Positions 37,013-48,889 of a stretch of 64,000 bases of DNA are shown piece by piece. A model generated the notes under the pieces. It was not told the origin of the DNA. It searched no databases and saw only the letters and a program-made list of their open reading frames with translations. This DNA comes from Cadophora sp. MPI-SDFR-AT-0126. Its lineage: Eukaryota; Ascomycota; Leotiomycetes; Helotiales; Ploettnerulaceae. The stretch is from assembly GCA_020747065.1 (NCBI GenBank), contig JAGMVK010000018.1, positions 1,141,274-1,205,273 on the forward strand, in the 5' to 3' direction. The position numbers and the translations under genes were made by a program. How positions within the stretch are numbered: position 1 is the first letter of the stretch; the number at the start of each line of letters is the position of its first letter.

Positions 37013-38353
37013 ATGTCTCGCCCGACCTCTGCCGTTCGACCTTTGTCCCTGACTGAGGAGCTCGAGAAGCTCGAGCAGTCTATTACCCTTACATTACAAG
37101 GTAAAGCAGCCACCACGTCCTAAATACGTGAAGCTTTCTGACCGCCCTAGAAATCGACCACAACTTCAGCCGCGCCCACAGAATCGTAACATCGAGCATA
37201 TTGCCAATCGTTGAGCAGTATGCAGAACACTCAAACGCAGTCTGGGAAGGGTCAAAAGTCAGTAATCGGTCACCTTCGCTGATGTGGTTGCTGATAGTGG
37301 GGTAGTTTTGGAAACAATTCTTCGAAGCCAGCGCCAATGTGTCACTATCAGGGGTTGAGGAGCGAGAAGAAGAGGAAGGCGCGTCCTATGCTCAATCCCA
37401 CGGAGATGCCGGTACCTATGCAACCTCACAGCAAGGAGATGATACTGGCCGATATCAGAGCCATGAACACGATGTGTACGATCAAACTGAGGACTCTCTG
37501 CTCGATACTGCCGACATCAGTGGCAGCACACCCCGGGCTCCGCGTCCCAAAAGCTCCTCTTCCGATAAGCCAAGATTTGCGGAGTATCCTTCTCCGTACG
37601 AAGATTTGAAGCAGGAATTGAAGGGCGGGCCGAATGGACGGGGGAATGGAGACGAAACTGAATTACCTTCGACACCCGGGGCCAAATCCAGGATCCCAGA
37701 CATGTCAATGACACCAATCTCATCCCCATTCGACCCAATGTCGTATCTTCAGTCTACTGCCAACCGCCAGCCTGCGGATCCATTGTTGCACAGAGTTCTG
37801 GACAAGAATTACCGCATCCAAGCCACGCCTCATACTAGCCGCAAGGAGCAGAAGACGCCTGCAAATAAACCGTCATGGCGAGACACAACTTCGCCCATGT
37901 CTTCGCCGCCTGCAGCTGCGCCGCAACTTCATGCGGAGATATTTAGCTCTCCCATCCGTCAGCAATACAGCCGGCCAAATGTGCCAAGGACTCCTGGTGT
38001 CAGTGTGCAAACTCCTGCCAAGAAACAGCCAGTTTCTGAGACGACGAAGAAGGACGAGATCAGCTGGGAGAGCGACAGCGACGAAGATGCCGAAGGCGTC
38101 TATAGAGAGTTGGGGATGAGTCCACCTAAAACTATACAATTCTCTTTGCCACAGTCGAGACTTCTTCAAACACCAGGTAATTGCTCTCATCAGACTCGGC
38201 TTCTAACGCTTACGTTTGACAGCAAGGGAGGCCAGTAAACGTATCGTAGAGGATTTACTCACCACTGCTGGTGCTGAATTTGATGATACAGATGGTGTGG
38301 AGGATAGTCCAAGCATGGTAGCAGTAAAAGATGGGTTGGACGATAGCTTTTAA
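37013..38353 (+). CDS. ask1: Ask1, DASH/Dam1 complex subunit
   Basis: Outer kinetochore protein of the ten-subunit DASH ring that couples chromosomes to spindle microtubules; substrate of Cdk1 in yeast. Four exons: 37013-37100, 37151-37257, 37306-38176, 38223-38353; introns 50, 48 and 46 bp; 398 aa. The Ask1 domain is the N-terminal 75 residues, read across all three first exons: LTEELEKLEQSITLTLQ, EIDHNFSRAHRIVTSSILP, EHSNAVWEGSKFWKQFFEAS. The remainder is disordered and Pro/Ser-rich with many SP/TP sites (SPFDP, ATPHTS, PRTPG, QTPAK), typical of CDK substrates, and ends in an acidic tail DGLDDSF. Confidence 0.94.
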
Positions 38354-38567
38354 CAAAGTAATTACATTTTCCTGATTACAGAGTACAAGAATTTGCTAAG
38401 ACTTGTTCTTAGAAGTCAATCTCGATCCGTCGCGTAACAAGCATCATTGTGTTGCGGACCTGAATCATAAACACCAACTCCGAGCTCCCGCAAATCTGTT
38501 CCAAAGTTACCATCACGGATATTTGCGTACTGAGAAAGAAATAACAAGTAACACTGTGGCCTCTAGC

Positions 38568-39056
38568 TCATCGTGTCGCAGCCCATATCATATATGCTTC
38601 GGCTGTCGCTTGCCTTGCTGCATTGAAGTTAGCGACTGGCATCTCCTAATCCTCCGACGAAGCATTCCCATTCACACTCACTGTCATAGTTTGGTAAAGA
38701 CTTACGAGTTTTCGTGTCCGCTGGTAGCCTCTTCACTTCCTTCGACACGACTGCAGAGTGAGCAGCTACTTCTTTGCGGCTTCGGTAAGCCTTGAATGGA
38801 GCTGGGATCTTGCTCTTGACACTTTCCTTGAGCAATCCGATCTTAGATGAGAACGTCGAAGTAGTAGAGATGGAGGCTTTGTCCACGTCGCTGGCCGGCT
38901 GCTTGACTGGTTTAATCTTAGGTGACGCGGGGTGAAATAGGGTCGGAGGCTCGTCATCGGGAAATGCTACTTTACTGTTAGTTTTAGGTCGACCGATGCT
39001 GTTGGAGTAGAGTGTAACGTACTGCTCTTACGGAAACCTGGGAACCCGTTCGGCAT
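38568..39056 (-). CDS. Small hypothetical protein, basic, 111 aa
   Basis: Three exons fit: 39056-39032, 38966-38706, 38617-38568, with introns of 65 and 88 bp, giving 111 aa. The protein reads MPNGFPGFPFPDDEPPTLFH, then a Lys/Ser-rich middle (STFSSKIGLLKESVKSKIPA) and a C-terminus EAYMIWAATR. No known domain, signal peptide or membrane span. Support comes from consistent phases, good donors (GTAAGA, GTAAGT) and branch points (AACTAAC), not from recognised homology. The middle exon is the most secure. Convergent with ASK1 (214 bp). Confidence 0.62.
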
Positions 39057-40724
39057 GTTGCGTGATATTTGAGGATTTTGGTAAACTTGTTCACTTCAGC
39101 TCACTATGGCAAACTGGCATGCAAATAGTAGTGTGTAAATAAGAGGTAGTCTGTTTTGGCTATTGTAGTGATTCGGTTGTGATGAGAAAATAACTTCTCT
39201 GGGCGGGAAGCAAGACTTTATAGAGCCTGGTTTCGAGTCACCTTTCTCATCGTACCCTTCTTACATTATTCTTACTCCGACACATCCTCGTCAGCCTCTT
39301 AGAGTGCCTCATCCGGAATCGCACTCTGCATCCATTCAGAACCCCTTTAAGGGAGCACGAGGGCGAACGCCGAATGGATCGGTAAGCGAGCTCCGCCAAT
39401 TCCGCGTCAACCACCAAAATACCCAAGTAAGCACCAAATGGGAATTCCCCCGGTGGTGACTCAGGCTTTTCCGTGATCCACGCCTGTGTGTAATAATTTT
39501 ATCGACTTTGGCAACGTTTTAAGAAGGCCGGAACTTGAATTACCACTGCCTTGACAGCTCCGTTCTTGTATTGTTGCCCAGTCCGTCCGTAGTAGATGAG
39601 TCTATGAAGGATTGCTTGCTATGGTAAGTGCTGCTCCATTAATGTTCAAGTCCTACATACATGCTGAAGTATGCATCCGATACTTGTCTAATTCTTGAGT
39701 GTACGTACACCTCGTCGTCCAAAGTACGAACATCTCTGGCAATCTAGTCCAAAATCCCCAGGCATCAGCTTTCAAGGAGCCTCAAGCAAGCGATCTATTT
39801 CCGCATCCCGATTACTGTCAGAAAAGCTTACTGCAAAGTTGAACTCCGATCTACTTGTACCTCTTGCTCCCAGATTTCTACATAACCACTGAGCTACAGA
39901 GGTTTCTAATCAAACCGTTCATGTTGAGAAGCCCTTCTTAACGAATTCGAACGCCGTTATGCTTCTTAGTCATTGCTGTAAGTACGGCAAGCAGTGCAGT
40001 AGTGCATGTGCCTAAATCACAAACACAAAACAAGTGTTCAGAACGATGTGGGCAATATCGAGGACAGCTCGCTGAGAAAACCACCTCGGAATCCTCTGAG
40101 TGAAACCAAAGTCCGGAGATCCACGTTCGAGTGATTGGATCTTCGACTGGATTTCACGCGTCAAGGGCCTACGAGTTACAGATTTCGAATCCATGGAGGC
40201 AAACAGGGAAAGAGGCTTGCCAATTGAGCAAGTCCAATCAAAGTCCGTCAGTTCAACTTACGAGCTTCCCAGCAACTAAATCTCGGAAAAGCAACAAGTC
40301 AAGAGAAAAGGTGAAAGCAAGGGATACCTAGTCAATGCGGTCACCAATGCCATGAAAGTGACGTGACAACTCCGTAGCTCTCTTCTCCGACATACAAGAC
40401 GCAGAATTGTTCCACAACATAGGTGCAGACCTTTGAGGCAAGATTTCAAATACAGGAATGTATTCCATAGTGTACTTCATAATGTCTTGAAACAACAAAC
40501 ACAAGGAAACAAACGTATTTATTCAAGGCAGCCTTGAAGCATCTGCATTAGGTGAATGTTACAGAGTATTAATATATTATTCTCGTTGCGCCAACTTTCG
40601 ATGCTCCCAAACGCCCACAAAACTCATCCTCTCGTGCAAACGCTTTCAAGGCGCAGGACCATGGCAGGACTACACAATATTGACCCTAGCACTTAGGACA
40701 AAGGGTGATGCGGATATCAGTCCT
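39057..40724. other. Intergenic, upstream of the 111-aa gene and downstream of ERG5
   Basis: 1.67 kb without a supportable gene. Short open frames lack family resemblance and good splice context. It is moderately A+T-rich but not RIP-like. Confidence 0.5.
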
Positions 40725-42537
40725 TCAAGGTCGTCTCGAAAAAGTTAAGGGGCAGTCATCCTGTATGGCATCAGCAGTGGGGTGGATGGGGGAGGCGTAC
40801 TTGTAACCACTTACCATGGGGAAGATTGTAGCAAACACCTTGATCTCTTCCGAAAGTGGTGTCGGGTGATGAACCCAGTCAAGATGCATGGCTGCTTTCC
40901 CAATCATGAGAGCCAGGTTGAGCTGTGCGTATACTTGACCAAGACAGTAATGAGGACCAGTTCCGAAGACCAAAAAATTCTTTGCGCCTTTGATTTCTGC
41001 ATCCCCCGTGACATATCTGTCGGGGTCATACAAATCAGGGTTCGTGTAGATTTCCGGGTCACGAAGCGCTGGATAGACAGTCGGAATAATCATGGCACCT
41101 GCAGGTAAGGTTAGCGAGAATGATATAGTACACAAGGAGCCGGTCATACCTTTGGGAACAGTGTAAGTATCTGTGATTGGGAAGGCTTTTTTTGCAAGAT
41201 ATGGTACCATCAAGACTGGGGGGCGATATCTTAGGAGTTCCTTCACAGCAGCACGAGTGTAAACCATTTCGTCCAGGATATCCATCGTTGCCGGCTTGTT
41301 GCGATCGCCACCGCGGACACGAAGGTTCTCCTCGCGAACCTTATCGAGTACATCGGGTCTCTGCGCCATAGTTTGAAACAGCCATGTGGCTGCGCTACTA
41401 GTAGCATCTTGGGACGCAAATAAGAAAGTGAAAACAGTCTGTGAGATCTCGTAGTCCGTGAAGTCGCGGAGCATGGGCGATGGCTTCTCGATTCCTTCCA
41501 ACGAGAGGCCTTTTTCTTGACGTTCGCGATATTTGGCTGAGTCTAGTTGAGCCTTGACCCAACCATCCATTATGCAGGTGATATCACCTCCAGCAGCCAT
41601 TCGAACCTTGCTCTTCGCGGCACACTTGGCAAATTCTTCGAGAACCATGTCGGCAGCCTTTTTCCCATACCATGTCTTCGTGAATGGTATCATTATGGGG
41701 AAGTTAACTAGCTCCAGGGCTGCTGTGATGTTATAGTAATCATCGGCAATCTTCTTAATAGCTTCATCCGAGATGTAGTAGCCCACGAAAGTTCGGCACG
41801 AGACAGCACACATAACTTCACGAAATTCGGCCATGTATGGCACTGGTTTTCCACCTGCATCTTCGGTGACCTTCAAGAACCTCTCGAAATAATCGTTGTA
41901 GACATCATCTTGTCCGGGCAGGTAGGTCTCCAAGGCTTTCCGTGTGAAAAGCCCATTGAGGCCTTTCCGGAAATCAACGTGAGCCTTTCCGTCAAGAAAA
42001 ACCCAATTTGTCTTGCCGAGAAGCTTGTGTGCAGCATCAACCACGCATGGTTTAACGAATCCCGGAGAATTGAAGACCTTTCTAGACATATCGCGGGTTG
42101 AAGCTATGACGACGAACCTAGTACATGTTACTCCCACGCTGCTTGGATGTGCCATGCAGAACCTACTTGTGGAATACAGACACACAACTGAGCTCGCCAC
42201 TAGCCCACTTCGCCTTGTATTCCTCGAATTTAGGATTCACAGATTCGAGAAAAGGGCCGATAAAGGGGATCTTCCATGCCGGACCAGGGATTGAACCTTT
42301 CTGCCAGAGATAGCTGCCTGTGAGATAGTAAGCTGGCGGGCAGAGTGTAGAGGAGAGGCAGATGCACTGACATTGATCGTATGCGACCATCAGGGCGAGT
42401 AGGGTCATGGCAATTGTCCAGCCGCTGAGCTCTGAAAGGGTTGCCAGGAGTCCATCAAAGCGAGAACTGCTAGCCATGTGTGCATAATTGGCATCGGCTA
42501 GGGGGGAGGCAAACGTGACATTGTCTACGATTGCCAT
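40725..42537 (-). CDS. erg5: Sterol C-22 desaturase, cytochrome P450 CYP61 (ERG5)
   Basis: Introduces the C22-C23 double bond in the late ergosterol pathway at the ER. Four exons: 42537-42167, 42117-41150, 41098-40815, 40760-40725; introns 49, 51 and 54 bp; 552 aa. An N-terminal membrane anchor ([17 protein letters not shown]) is followed by [20 protein letters not shown]. Diagnostic ERG5 blocks are [40 protein letters not shown] and [17 protein letters not shown] (I helix). ExxR is KELLR; the haem-binding motif is [10 protein letters not shown] with Cys498. The third intron is a multiple of three and stays open, so an unspliced reading adds 18 false residues; the family ends DDCPLTF directly after FPM. 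The start is the first ATG in the frame; upstream codons of the open frame are non-ATG. Confidence 0.96.
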
Positions 42538-43935
42538 AGCTGCTACTGTCGCTACTTTGCTCAATGTTATGCTGTTAAGTAAACGATCACTTGCAGCGTT
42601 GAGGGAGGTGGTCTGGCGTGCCGTGGTCGGCTCAACGAGTGAACAAAACACTCAAGACAGTGCAGTGCAGTTCGTGCTGGCGTGCGGTCTTGAAATCCAA
42701 ATGACAGGCGGCGCAGTGTATCGCACCACTGATGAGGTGTAGCTTGGAAGGTGTGAGGAAGGGGGAGGGAGGGAAAGGGAAAGGGAAAAGGAAAGGGTCA
42801 GGGAGAAAGAGTGGAAGATGAGAAATTAACGGAAGCGCATTAGGACCACATGGAATCATCAGGGACAGGGCGATCTCGACTCATTTCATCCCACTCCGCT
42901 CCACTCCGCTCCACTCCGCTTCAGCCAATCCAATTTTGCGGACGCTCGCTCGCTCGCTCATTCGCCAATTCGAGCCCTCAGGAAGCTTATGTAAGAATGA
43001 AGCCAAGACCACCAGGACCATCAGACCAGAGCAGAGCCACTACTATCATCCCTACCCATCGTTATATGATCTTGCCATCTCAATCCCAAACATCAGCGAT
43101 AGTACGCTGGGCTATGCTGGAGACTCCAAGTCCTTTGCTATTTCCAACTTTTGCTTTATACTTTCTTATAATGTCTTTGATTGAGTCTCGAATCGTTGCG
43201 ATTTTCATTGGCGCCTCTCTCACTCTGTTGCTTCCACCTTCCTCTTCCCTTCCCTTCCCTTCCCTTCCCTTCCCTTCCCTTCCCTTCACTTCACTTGTTC
43301 CATTCCATGGTACTCTATACTATTCTATCCTGTTCTACCCGCCTGGGTACTCTGGTCTACTCTGATACAGTACTGCGGCTATCATCAGCTGCAATTTCAG
43401 GTTACTTGTTTGCATTGGTCTTTCGGGGTATTGGCCGCGGCTGTCAAATCTGTTTCTGCGCTCGTCATTCAGTGCACTTGATCTCCTCCATCCACGATCA
43501 TTGCCATGTACAGTGTCCTGTTGCCATAAATTACCTGCAAAAAGGGCGCTCAACGTTGCAGCTTCAGCTCATGTGCGTTGATAGGGCTTGAGGTCGTCCT
43601 CTAGTGAAGAACAAGATCAAGAGGAAGTCGCAACCAACAACTTCGCGTTGCTAATCTCTTGATGCGGTTTATCTCTATGAGCCCTGTCAAGATGAGGCAC
43701 TTCTGGTACTTCCCCGCACCTAGTTGAGGTCCCTTCTTTCCGTTCGTTTCCGCCACTTTACCTACCATATCGCCCATCCAAAGGTGGCTTGGGGGACATC
43801 TATCCGGGCAAGCATCGCCGACAGTCTAGACTATTTATTTGTGCTATTGATCGTTGCATCCAGCTTGGACTTCGCTGCTCGCATTATCTGCCCGAATTGC
43901 TGTGTTCGGTCTGCGAACCACGCGAATGACTAGAC
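42538..43935. promoter_or_regulatory. ERG5 upstream region up to the compositional boundary
   Basis: 1.4 kb of normal composition: purine-rich minus-strand and pyrimidine-rich plus-strand stretches, direct repeats of TCCGCTCCAC near 42894-42918, a CCCTT pentanucleotide tract (43,245-43,286) and no supportable gene. It should contain the ERG5 promoter. At the right edge composition shifts sharply to A+T-rich. Confidence 0.5.
43245..43286. repeat. CCCTT pentanucleotide microsatellite
   Basis: About eight tandem CCCTT units. Open frames here (43,080-43,289) are repeat artefacts. Confidence 0.85.
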
Positions 43936-44580
43936 CACGACTCTCGGCTAAGAGCTTATTCGTAAGAGTATCTTATACTATATTCCAGAAGTTAATAAAG
44001 CTCTTAGTATTATTAATTTCCTAATCGCTATAAGTAACTTTGATTATATATAGTCTTATAAGTACTTCTTTAGCTTTAAAGAAGCTAATAATCTTAGAAG
44101 CTTATAGTTATATACTCTTATATAATTAGTAAGACTCTTTTATACTAAGGAAGTAGATATTTAATATCGCAAGCTTATAAGTAGAAAGAGAAAAAGATAT
44201 AGATATTTTATTACTCTTAGTAAAAGAAGTAATAATACTAGTATTAATATAATAATAGCTCTAGAGCTTAGTAGTACTAATAGAAATAATTTAATAAGGA
44301 ATAAGTATTTATACTTAAAAGATTACACGTATAGTTAAGCTCTAAAGGACTATATAAAGCTTTAGCTTATAGTCTATAGTAAAACTTTCTCTTATATAAG
44401 AAAAAGAAAGTCCTTTATATTAGATATAACTACTAAAGAGATCTGTGATTACTTTATTACTAATAAATAAAGAATACTAAGATTAAATTTTAGTAAGAGA
44501 ACTAATAGAGTATTATTACTAAGTATAGAAAGTACTCTTAAGAAATAAGAATCTAATAAAGCTTAAGGAAAATTAAAAGA

Positions 44581-44775
44581 TGTCGTGTAGTAGTGCGAGT
44601 AGGCTAGGTTAAAGAGATAAGATCTCCTAATTAGAGTAAAAGTATAATATAAAAAGATATATTTAAAAGAGCATTACCTCCTTAAGGGAGGGCCTAAGAG
44701 CATATTATATATACATAGTATACTTACTAAGTATATACTAGACCAGATATAATTTCTAATAAAGCGCGTTTAATA
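44581..44775 (+). repeat. Element X copy 1 (195-bp solo LTR-like)
   Basis: Starts TGTCGTG and ends in TAATA, the RIP form of CGACA. Exactly 195 bp, colinear with the other three copies. In its first 60 nt it differs from the copy at 52,041 by seven transitions, six of them CpA-to-TpA or TpG-to-TpA. No matching flanking duplication is seen (AAAGA versus TAGAG). Confidence 0.85.
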
Positions 44776-45685
44776 TAGAGGTATTATTATAAGAAGATAA
44801 AGATCTAGTAATAAGCTTAAGCTCGCTCTTATCTTTATTATTATTCTAAGTATATATTAGTATATAAGCTTTAAATAATTATAACTAAAGATAAATATAA
44901 GTATTTAAAAAAAGAAATAAACTTACTTAGACTACTTTACGAACCTAACTTATATTACTTAAATTAGTAACCTACTCTCTTATATAACGTGTAAGTTCAG
45001 TAACTCTACGATTATAATTAATAAAAAATCATGAAGAAGTTTTAGAAAGTATTTTAGAATAGTTTAGGGCTATAGTAATCTCTTTATATAAATTTAAAGA
45101 AGAAAAATAAGAGAAAAAGTACAGAACATAAAGAGCTATATAATATATTAAAAGCTTAAAGATTCAGAAGTATAAAAAAATCTAAGGTTAATATACCCTA
45201 AAAAGATATATAATCACCTAGGAAATACGTAATCACCTACTAATATATAGCTAATTAGAGCGCGCTATTATATACTGTTTACCGATTCACTTCCGATCTT
45301 CAGTGTACCTTCCTAAAAGATCACTAATTCACTTTGCCTTTATTAATTAATACTTATCTTAATTCGGCTACCTATATTTAGTAATTATAGAGCCTCACTT
45401 AAATTTAATAATAATTACTTATTTACGCGCTTCTTAATTCATATATAATTATAAACTGAATTACTTTATACGATTTTTAGAATTAAATCCTTTATTATTC
45501 TTTTAGTTATATTCTCGAACTAGATTATTCTATATATATATTCGCGATATAAAAACGCATTATACACTAGACTTATATAATCTTTATTTACTTGTTTAAT
45601 TATAATATATTTATTTATACTTCCTTTATAATTTAGGTATATATATTATAAACATATATTTATAATCGTTATACTTATTTAAGGA

Positions 45686-45729
<44 letters not shown>

Positions 45730-45806
45730 CTCGCTACTTTAGACTTAATCTTTATTTATATAAATCTAATAGTAAGACTCTTAAACTTAAGCTTACTATA
45801 AGAGTG

Positions 45807-46001
45807 TATTAAACGCGCTCTATTAGAAGTTATATCTAGTCTAGTATATACTTAGTAAGTATACTATATATATATAATATACTCTTAGGCCCTTCCTTAA
45901 GAAAGTAACTTTCTTTTAAATATATCTTTTAATACTATACTTTTACCTTAATTAAGAGATCTTATCTCTTTAACCCAGCTTACTCGCACTACTACACGAT
46001 A
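45807..46001 (-). repeat. Element X copy 2 (inverted, 195 bp)
   Basis: Reverse-complement copy of element X, heavily RIP-mutated, same length. No flanking duplication (GAGTG versus TAAGT), so it was probably joined here by rearrangement; its right side runs directly into a 3' fragment of the Gypsy element. Confidence 0.82.
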
Positions 46002-46257
46002 TAAGTACTATAATATATATAATAATAAGTAATTATAGCTTTACTAGACTTAATTTAAACGCCTTTTAGATAGCTTTATAGTTAAGTTACTACTTTACTT
46101 ATTACTACTATTATTATTAATTAGTACTACTAGATTAATACTTCTCTTAGAATCTCTTTATTAAAGCTATATATTTTTATTATTTTATATAATAATAATT
46201 TTATATAGAAATATAATTCAGAGCTTAAGAGTAAGCTCTCTTATAAGAGAGAGGTAA
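46002..46257 (+). mobile_element. Gypsy copy C, 3' internal fragment
   Basis: Matches about 61,155-61,409 of copy A, including the stretch before the 3' LTR (GAGCTTAAGAGTAAGCTCTC) and a purine-rich tract (AAGAGAGAGG) just before the LTR. The rest of copy C is missing. Confidence 0.8.
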
Positions 46258-46479
46258 TATAATATTAAAGTAATAGAAGTACTAGAAATAAAGGTACTTA
46301 AGTTTAGCTAAAATATTACTAAGTAGAAATCAGACTAGATTTATATATATATAAGACTACTTTCCCTCTAAGGATTCCTTACTTTCTTATTTCCTTTATA
46401 TCAGACTTATAATATTACTATTTACTTACCCTCTTACTCCTATACTTAATACTACACTTAGTAATATTACGTTGTTACA
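46258..46479 (+). repeat. Gypsy copy C, 3' LTR (222 bp)
   Basis: Same 222-bp length as the other LTRs of this family; starts TATAAT (RIP form of TGTAAC) and ends GTTGTTACA, so its end is better preserved than in copy A. Confidence 0.85.
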
Positions 46480-47134
46480 CTTAAAAGCGTTTATAATACT
46501 ATCTATCTCCTTTTTAATTTAATATCATTTTTATATTTAAATATATTAAAGAAAATATTAATAATAATTTATAATTATCTTTCTTTTTTATTATACTATT
46601 TAATTAGTATAATTTTATTTTATAAAATTAAATTCTCTAGAATTTAAACTATACTTTATTTTTATTTATAAAACTAAAAAAATATATATTATATTAAATA
46701 TTTTAAATTTAACTTAATATATAAAATATATCTATTTAAAAAAGAAATATAATATTAAAACACTTATAATAAATAATTAATAGATTTTAAGAAAGTTAAA
46801 ATAAATTAAATATAAATAAGTAATAAACTTATAATAAAATATATAATTAATATAAATTATAACTACGATTATTATTAATTAAATCGCTTTATATAATAAT
46901 ATAAGTTCTTAAAAAATAAAGAGTTAAAATATTTTATTATAAATGAAAAAATATAATTAAATTTAAAAAGTAAAAATATAAAAAATAATAAAAATAAAAT
47001 AAACTTCTATTACTTATTTATTTACTTTATTATTTAATAACCTTTTTAAATTCTTATTTATTAATAAAGTATTATTAATTTTAAAGACTCTTTTTTTATA
47101 AAAAAAAGTTTTATAAATAAAAACTCTATAATAA

Positions 47135-47266
47135 TTTAAAGTAATAAAAAATAAAAATAAAAATAAAAATAAAATAAAATAAAAATAAAAATAACAAATA
47201 AAAATAAAAATAAAATAAAATAAAAATAAAAATAAAAATAAAATAAAAATAAAAAATAAAAATAAA

Positions 47267-47297
<31 letters not shown>

Positions 47298-47300
47298 TAA

Positions 47301-47331
<31 letters not shown>

Positions 47332-47370
47332 TAAAAATAAAAATAAAAATAAAATAAAAATAAAAATAAA
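47135..47370. repeat. AAAAAT hexanucleotide microsatellite
   Basis: About 235 bp of AAAAAT/AAAAT units, about 200 bp downstream of the reductive aminase stop codon. A 97-codon minus-strand open frame here encodes only Phe/Leu/Tyr repeats and is an artefact. Confidence 0.9.
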
Positions 47371-47565
47371 TTTATATTCTCGTTGAAGACTCGATATATG
47401 AGGCTGAGGCCATACCTTGAAAGTTTCATTCTTTTCTTCCGTGACTAAGACTTCAAACAGTCGGTGCCAAATCGTCAGGATTGAATCAAGCTTCCATTTC
47501 GCCTCGCAGCAAAGTGGAGGGATGCAGAGACGAAGTTTAGTCTTTTCTACTGCAAACCCCTTCCC

Positions 47566-48426
47566 TTACAGAAATTCTCCTACTTGAGCAATTCCCCCAT
47601 CCCCTCCATGCTCCGCAATCACCTTGTCCACCAATTCACTGAAATACGTCAAGTTACCACTATCAACTCCCTCCTCCACACAAGTCTGAAGAATGTTCTT
47701 CAAAGCAATACCTTGCATCTCTACCGGATTTCCCAGAGACCCAAAAACCCCAGCATCAATCGACTTTGCCATTTCCGCAATGTAAGGCACTAGAGCTTGA
47801 AGCCATGGGATGAGCAATTGACTCACTCGAGGCTCTACTGAACCGCTCTTTTTCAACATCGCCATCGCAGTTATTGCTCCCGCAAACATCCCATACATTC
47901 CTGTCAGAAGAGAGAGATCATGAAGTGATGCTGCTCCTGAATCTTCACCAACATATTGAGTCTTTCCAAAGACATGGATAATATCCTTCACTGCTTTAAA
48001 TCGCTCCTCACTCTCACCACTGACAAAGATGAGTGAGGCAGGAGTTGCAACCATTTCGGGAGTAGCCATGATGCCCCCATCAAAATATTGTACAGCACCT
48101 CGTCGGTACAGCTCTTCTTTCATCTCTCGTGCCTGACGAGGTGTGCCGTTGGTGAGATTGATGACTGTTTTGGATTCCAATGAAAGCGACCCTAGGACAC
48201 TATGGATAGTTTGGTTGTCCAAGACGCAGATGATAATGACCGAGGACTTCGAGATGGCTGATGAGATGTCTGGTTCGAGCACCGCTCCTGCTTCAACGAG
48301 GGATGCAATGGCCGGTCGAGACGTTGTGCGGTTCCAGATGGTTACTTGCTTTCCGGCTTTCAAGAGAGCTTGGGCAAGGGCTGTGCCCATATTGCCGACG
48401 CCGAGGAGGGAGATTGTTGATGACAT
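47566..48426 (-). CDS. NADP-dependent imine reductase / reductive aminase family protein
   Basis: Intact single-exon gene, 286 aa, in a short island of normal base composition among dead transposons. Rossmann nucleotide site LLGVGNMGTALAQALLKAGK with WNR at 31-33 (Arg and Thr after beta-2 favour NADP). It strongly resembles fungal reductive aminases such as AspRedAm: VINLTNGTPRQA (Asn93), AASLHDLSLLTGMYG (Asp170, Tyr178), Trp208 in IPWLQALVPY, and EMQGI (Met237, Gln238), which line up with the residues reported for substrate binding in that family. Such enzymes reduce imines or couple ketones with amines; the natural substrate is unknown. Beta-hydroxyacid dehydrogenases share the fold but have a catalytic Lys where this has Asp170. 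No RIP damage is visible. Start ATG at 48426 fits the nucleotide motif. Confidence 0.93.
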   Translation of the reverse strand: MSSTISLLGVGNMGTALAQALLKAGKQVTIWNRTTSRPAIASLVEAGAVLEPDISSAISKSSVIIICVLDNQTIHSVLGSLSLESKTVINLTNGTPRQAREMKEELYRRGAVQYFDGGIMATPEMVATPASLIFVSGESEERFKAVKDIIHVFGKTQYVGEDSGAASLHDLSLLTGMYGMFAGAITAMAMLKKSGSVEPRVSQLLIPWLQALVPYIAEMAKSIDAGVFGSLGNPVEMQGIALKNILQTCVEEGVDSGNLTYFSELVDKVIAEHGGDGGIAQVGEFL

Positions 48427-48889
48427 GATGTGTTGATGTTGGGGAGGGAAGGCTGGGCTGGCTTAACATACTCTTCCTGCGAAAGCCGCTCTTTATATAG
48501 AAAATTGGAAAGATGTAGTACTTCGAATGAGAACATCATTCATAAGGGAATTGCTGCTCAAGAATTAGCCCGAGAGTTGAATATTGCATTCTCTATTTCT
48601 AAGCGCCAAGCTCAAATCTCTTGTCTCCGTTACTGCATTTCAGGACTTTGATTCTTAAGCACAATCTCTGGAGACAATAAGACGGGTCTCATTTCCATCC
48701 GAGACGTGCTGATGCAGCGATCCAAAGATGGATTGAAGAATTGATGACCCGAGCACTAGGATATCCAATGAACGCGCGACTTATGGTACAATACATCAAT
48801 TGTTTCTAACAAAGACGTTACGGCTCACATCTCCTTCCGATGACCTAATGAATCAGTGTATCTCTTGTTAATGGAAAGCGCTGTATAAA
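48427..48889. promoter_or_regulatory. Upstream region of the reductive aminase gene
   Basis: About 460 bp of moderate composition between the gene and the LINE relic. No additional gene; presumed promoter. Confidence 0.4.

Noticed and set aside
40761..40814. In-frame continuation of ERG5 through 18 extra codons
   Set aside because: It is a 54-bp intron with GTAAGT donor and CAG acceptor; the family sequence resumes directly after it.
47136..47429. 97-codon minus-strand frame rich in Phe, Leu and Tyr
   Set aside because: Generated by the AAAAAT microsatellite.
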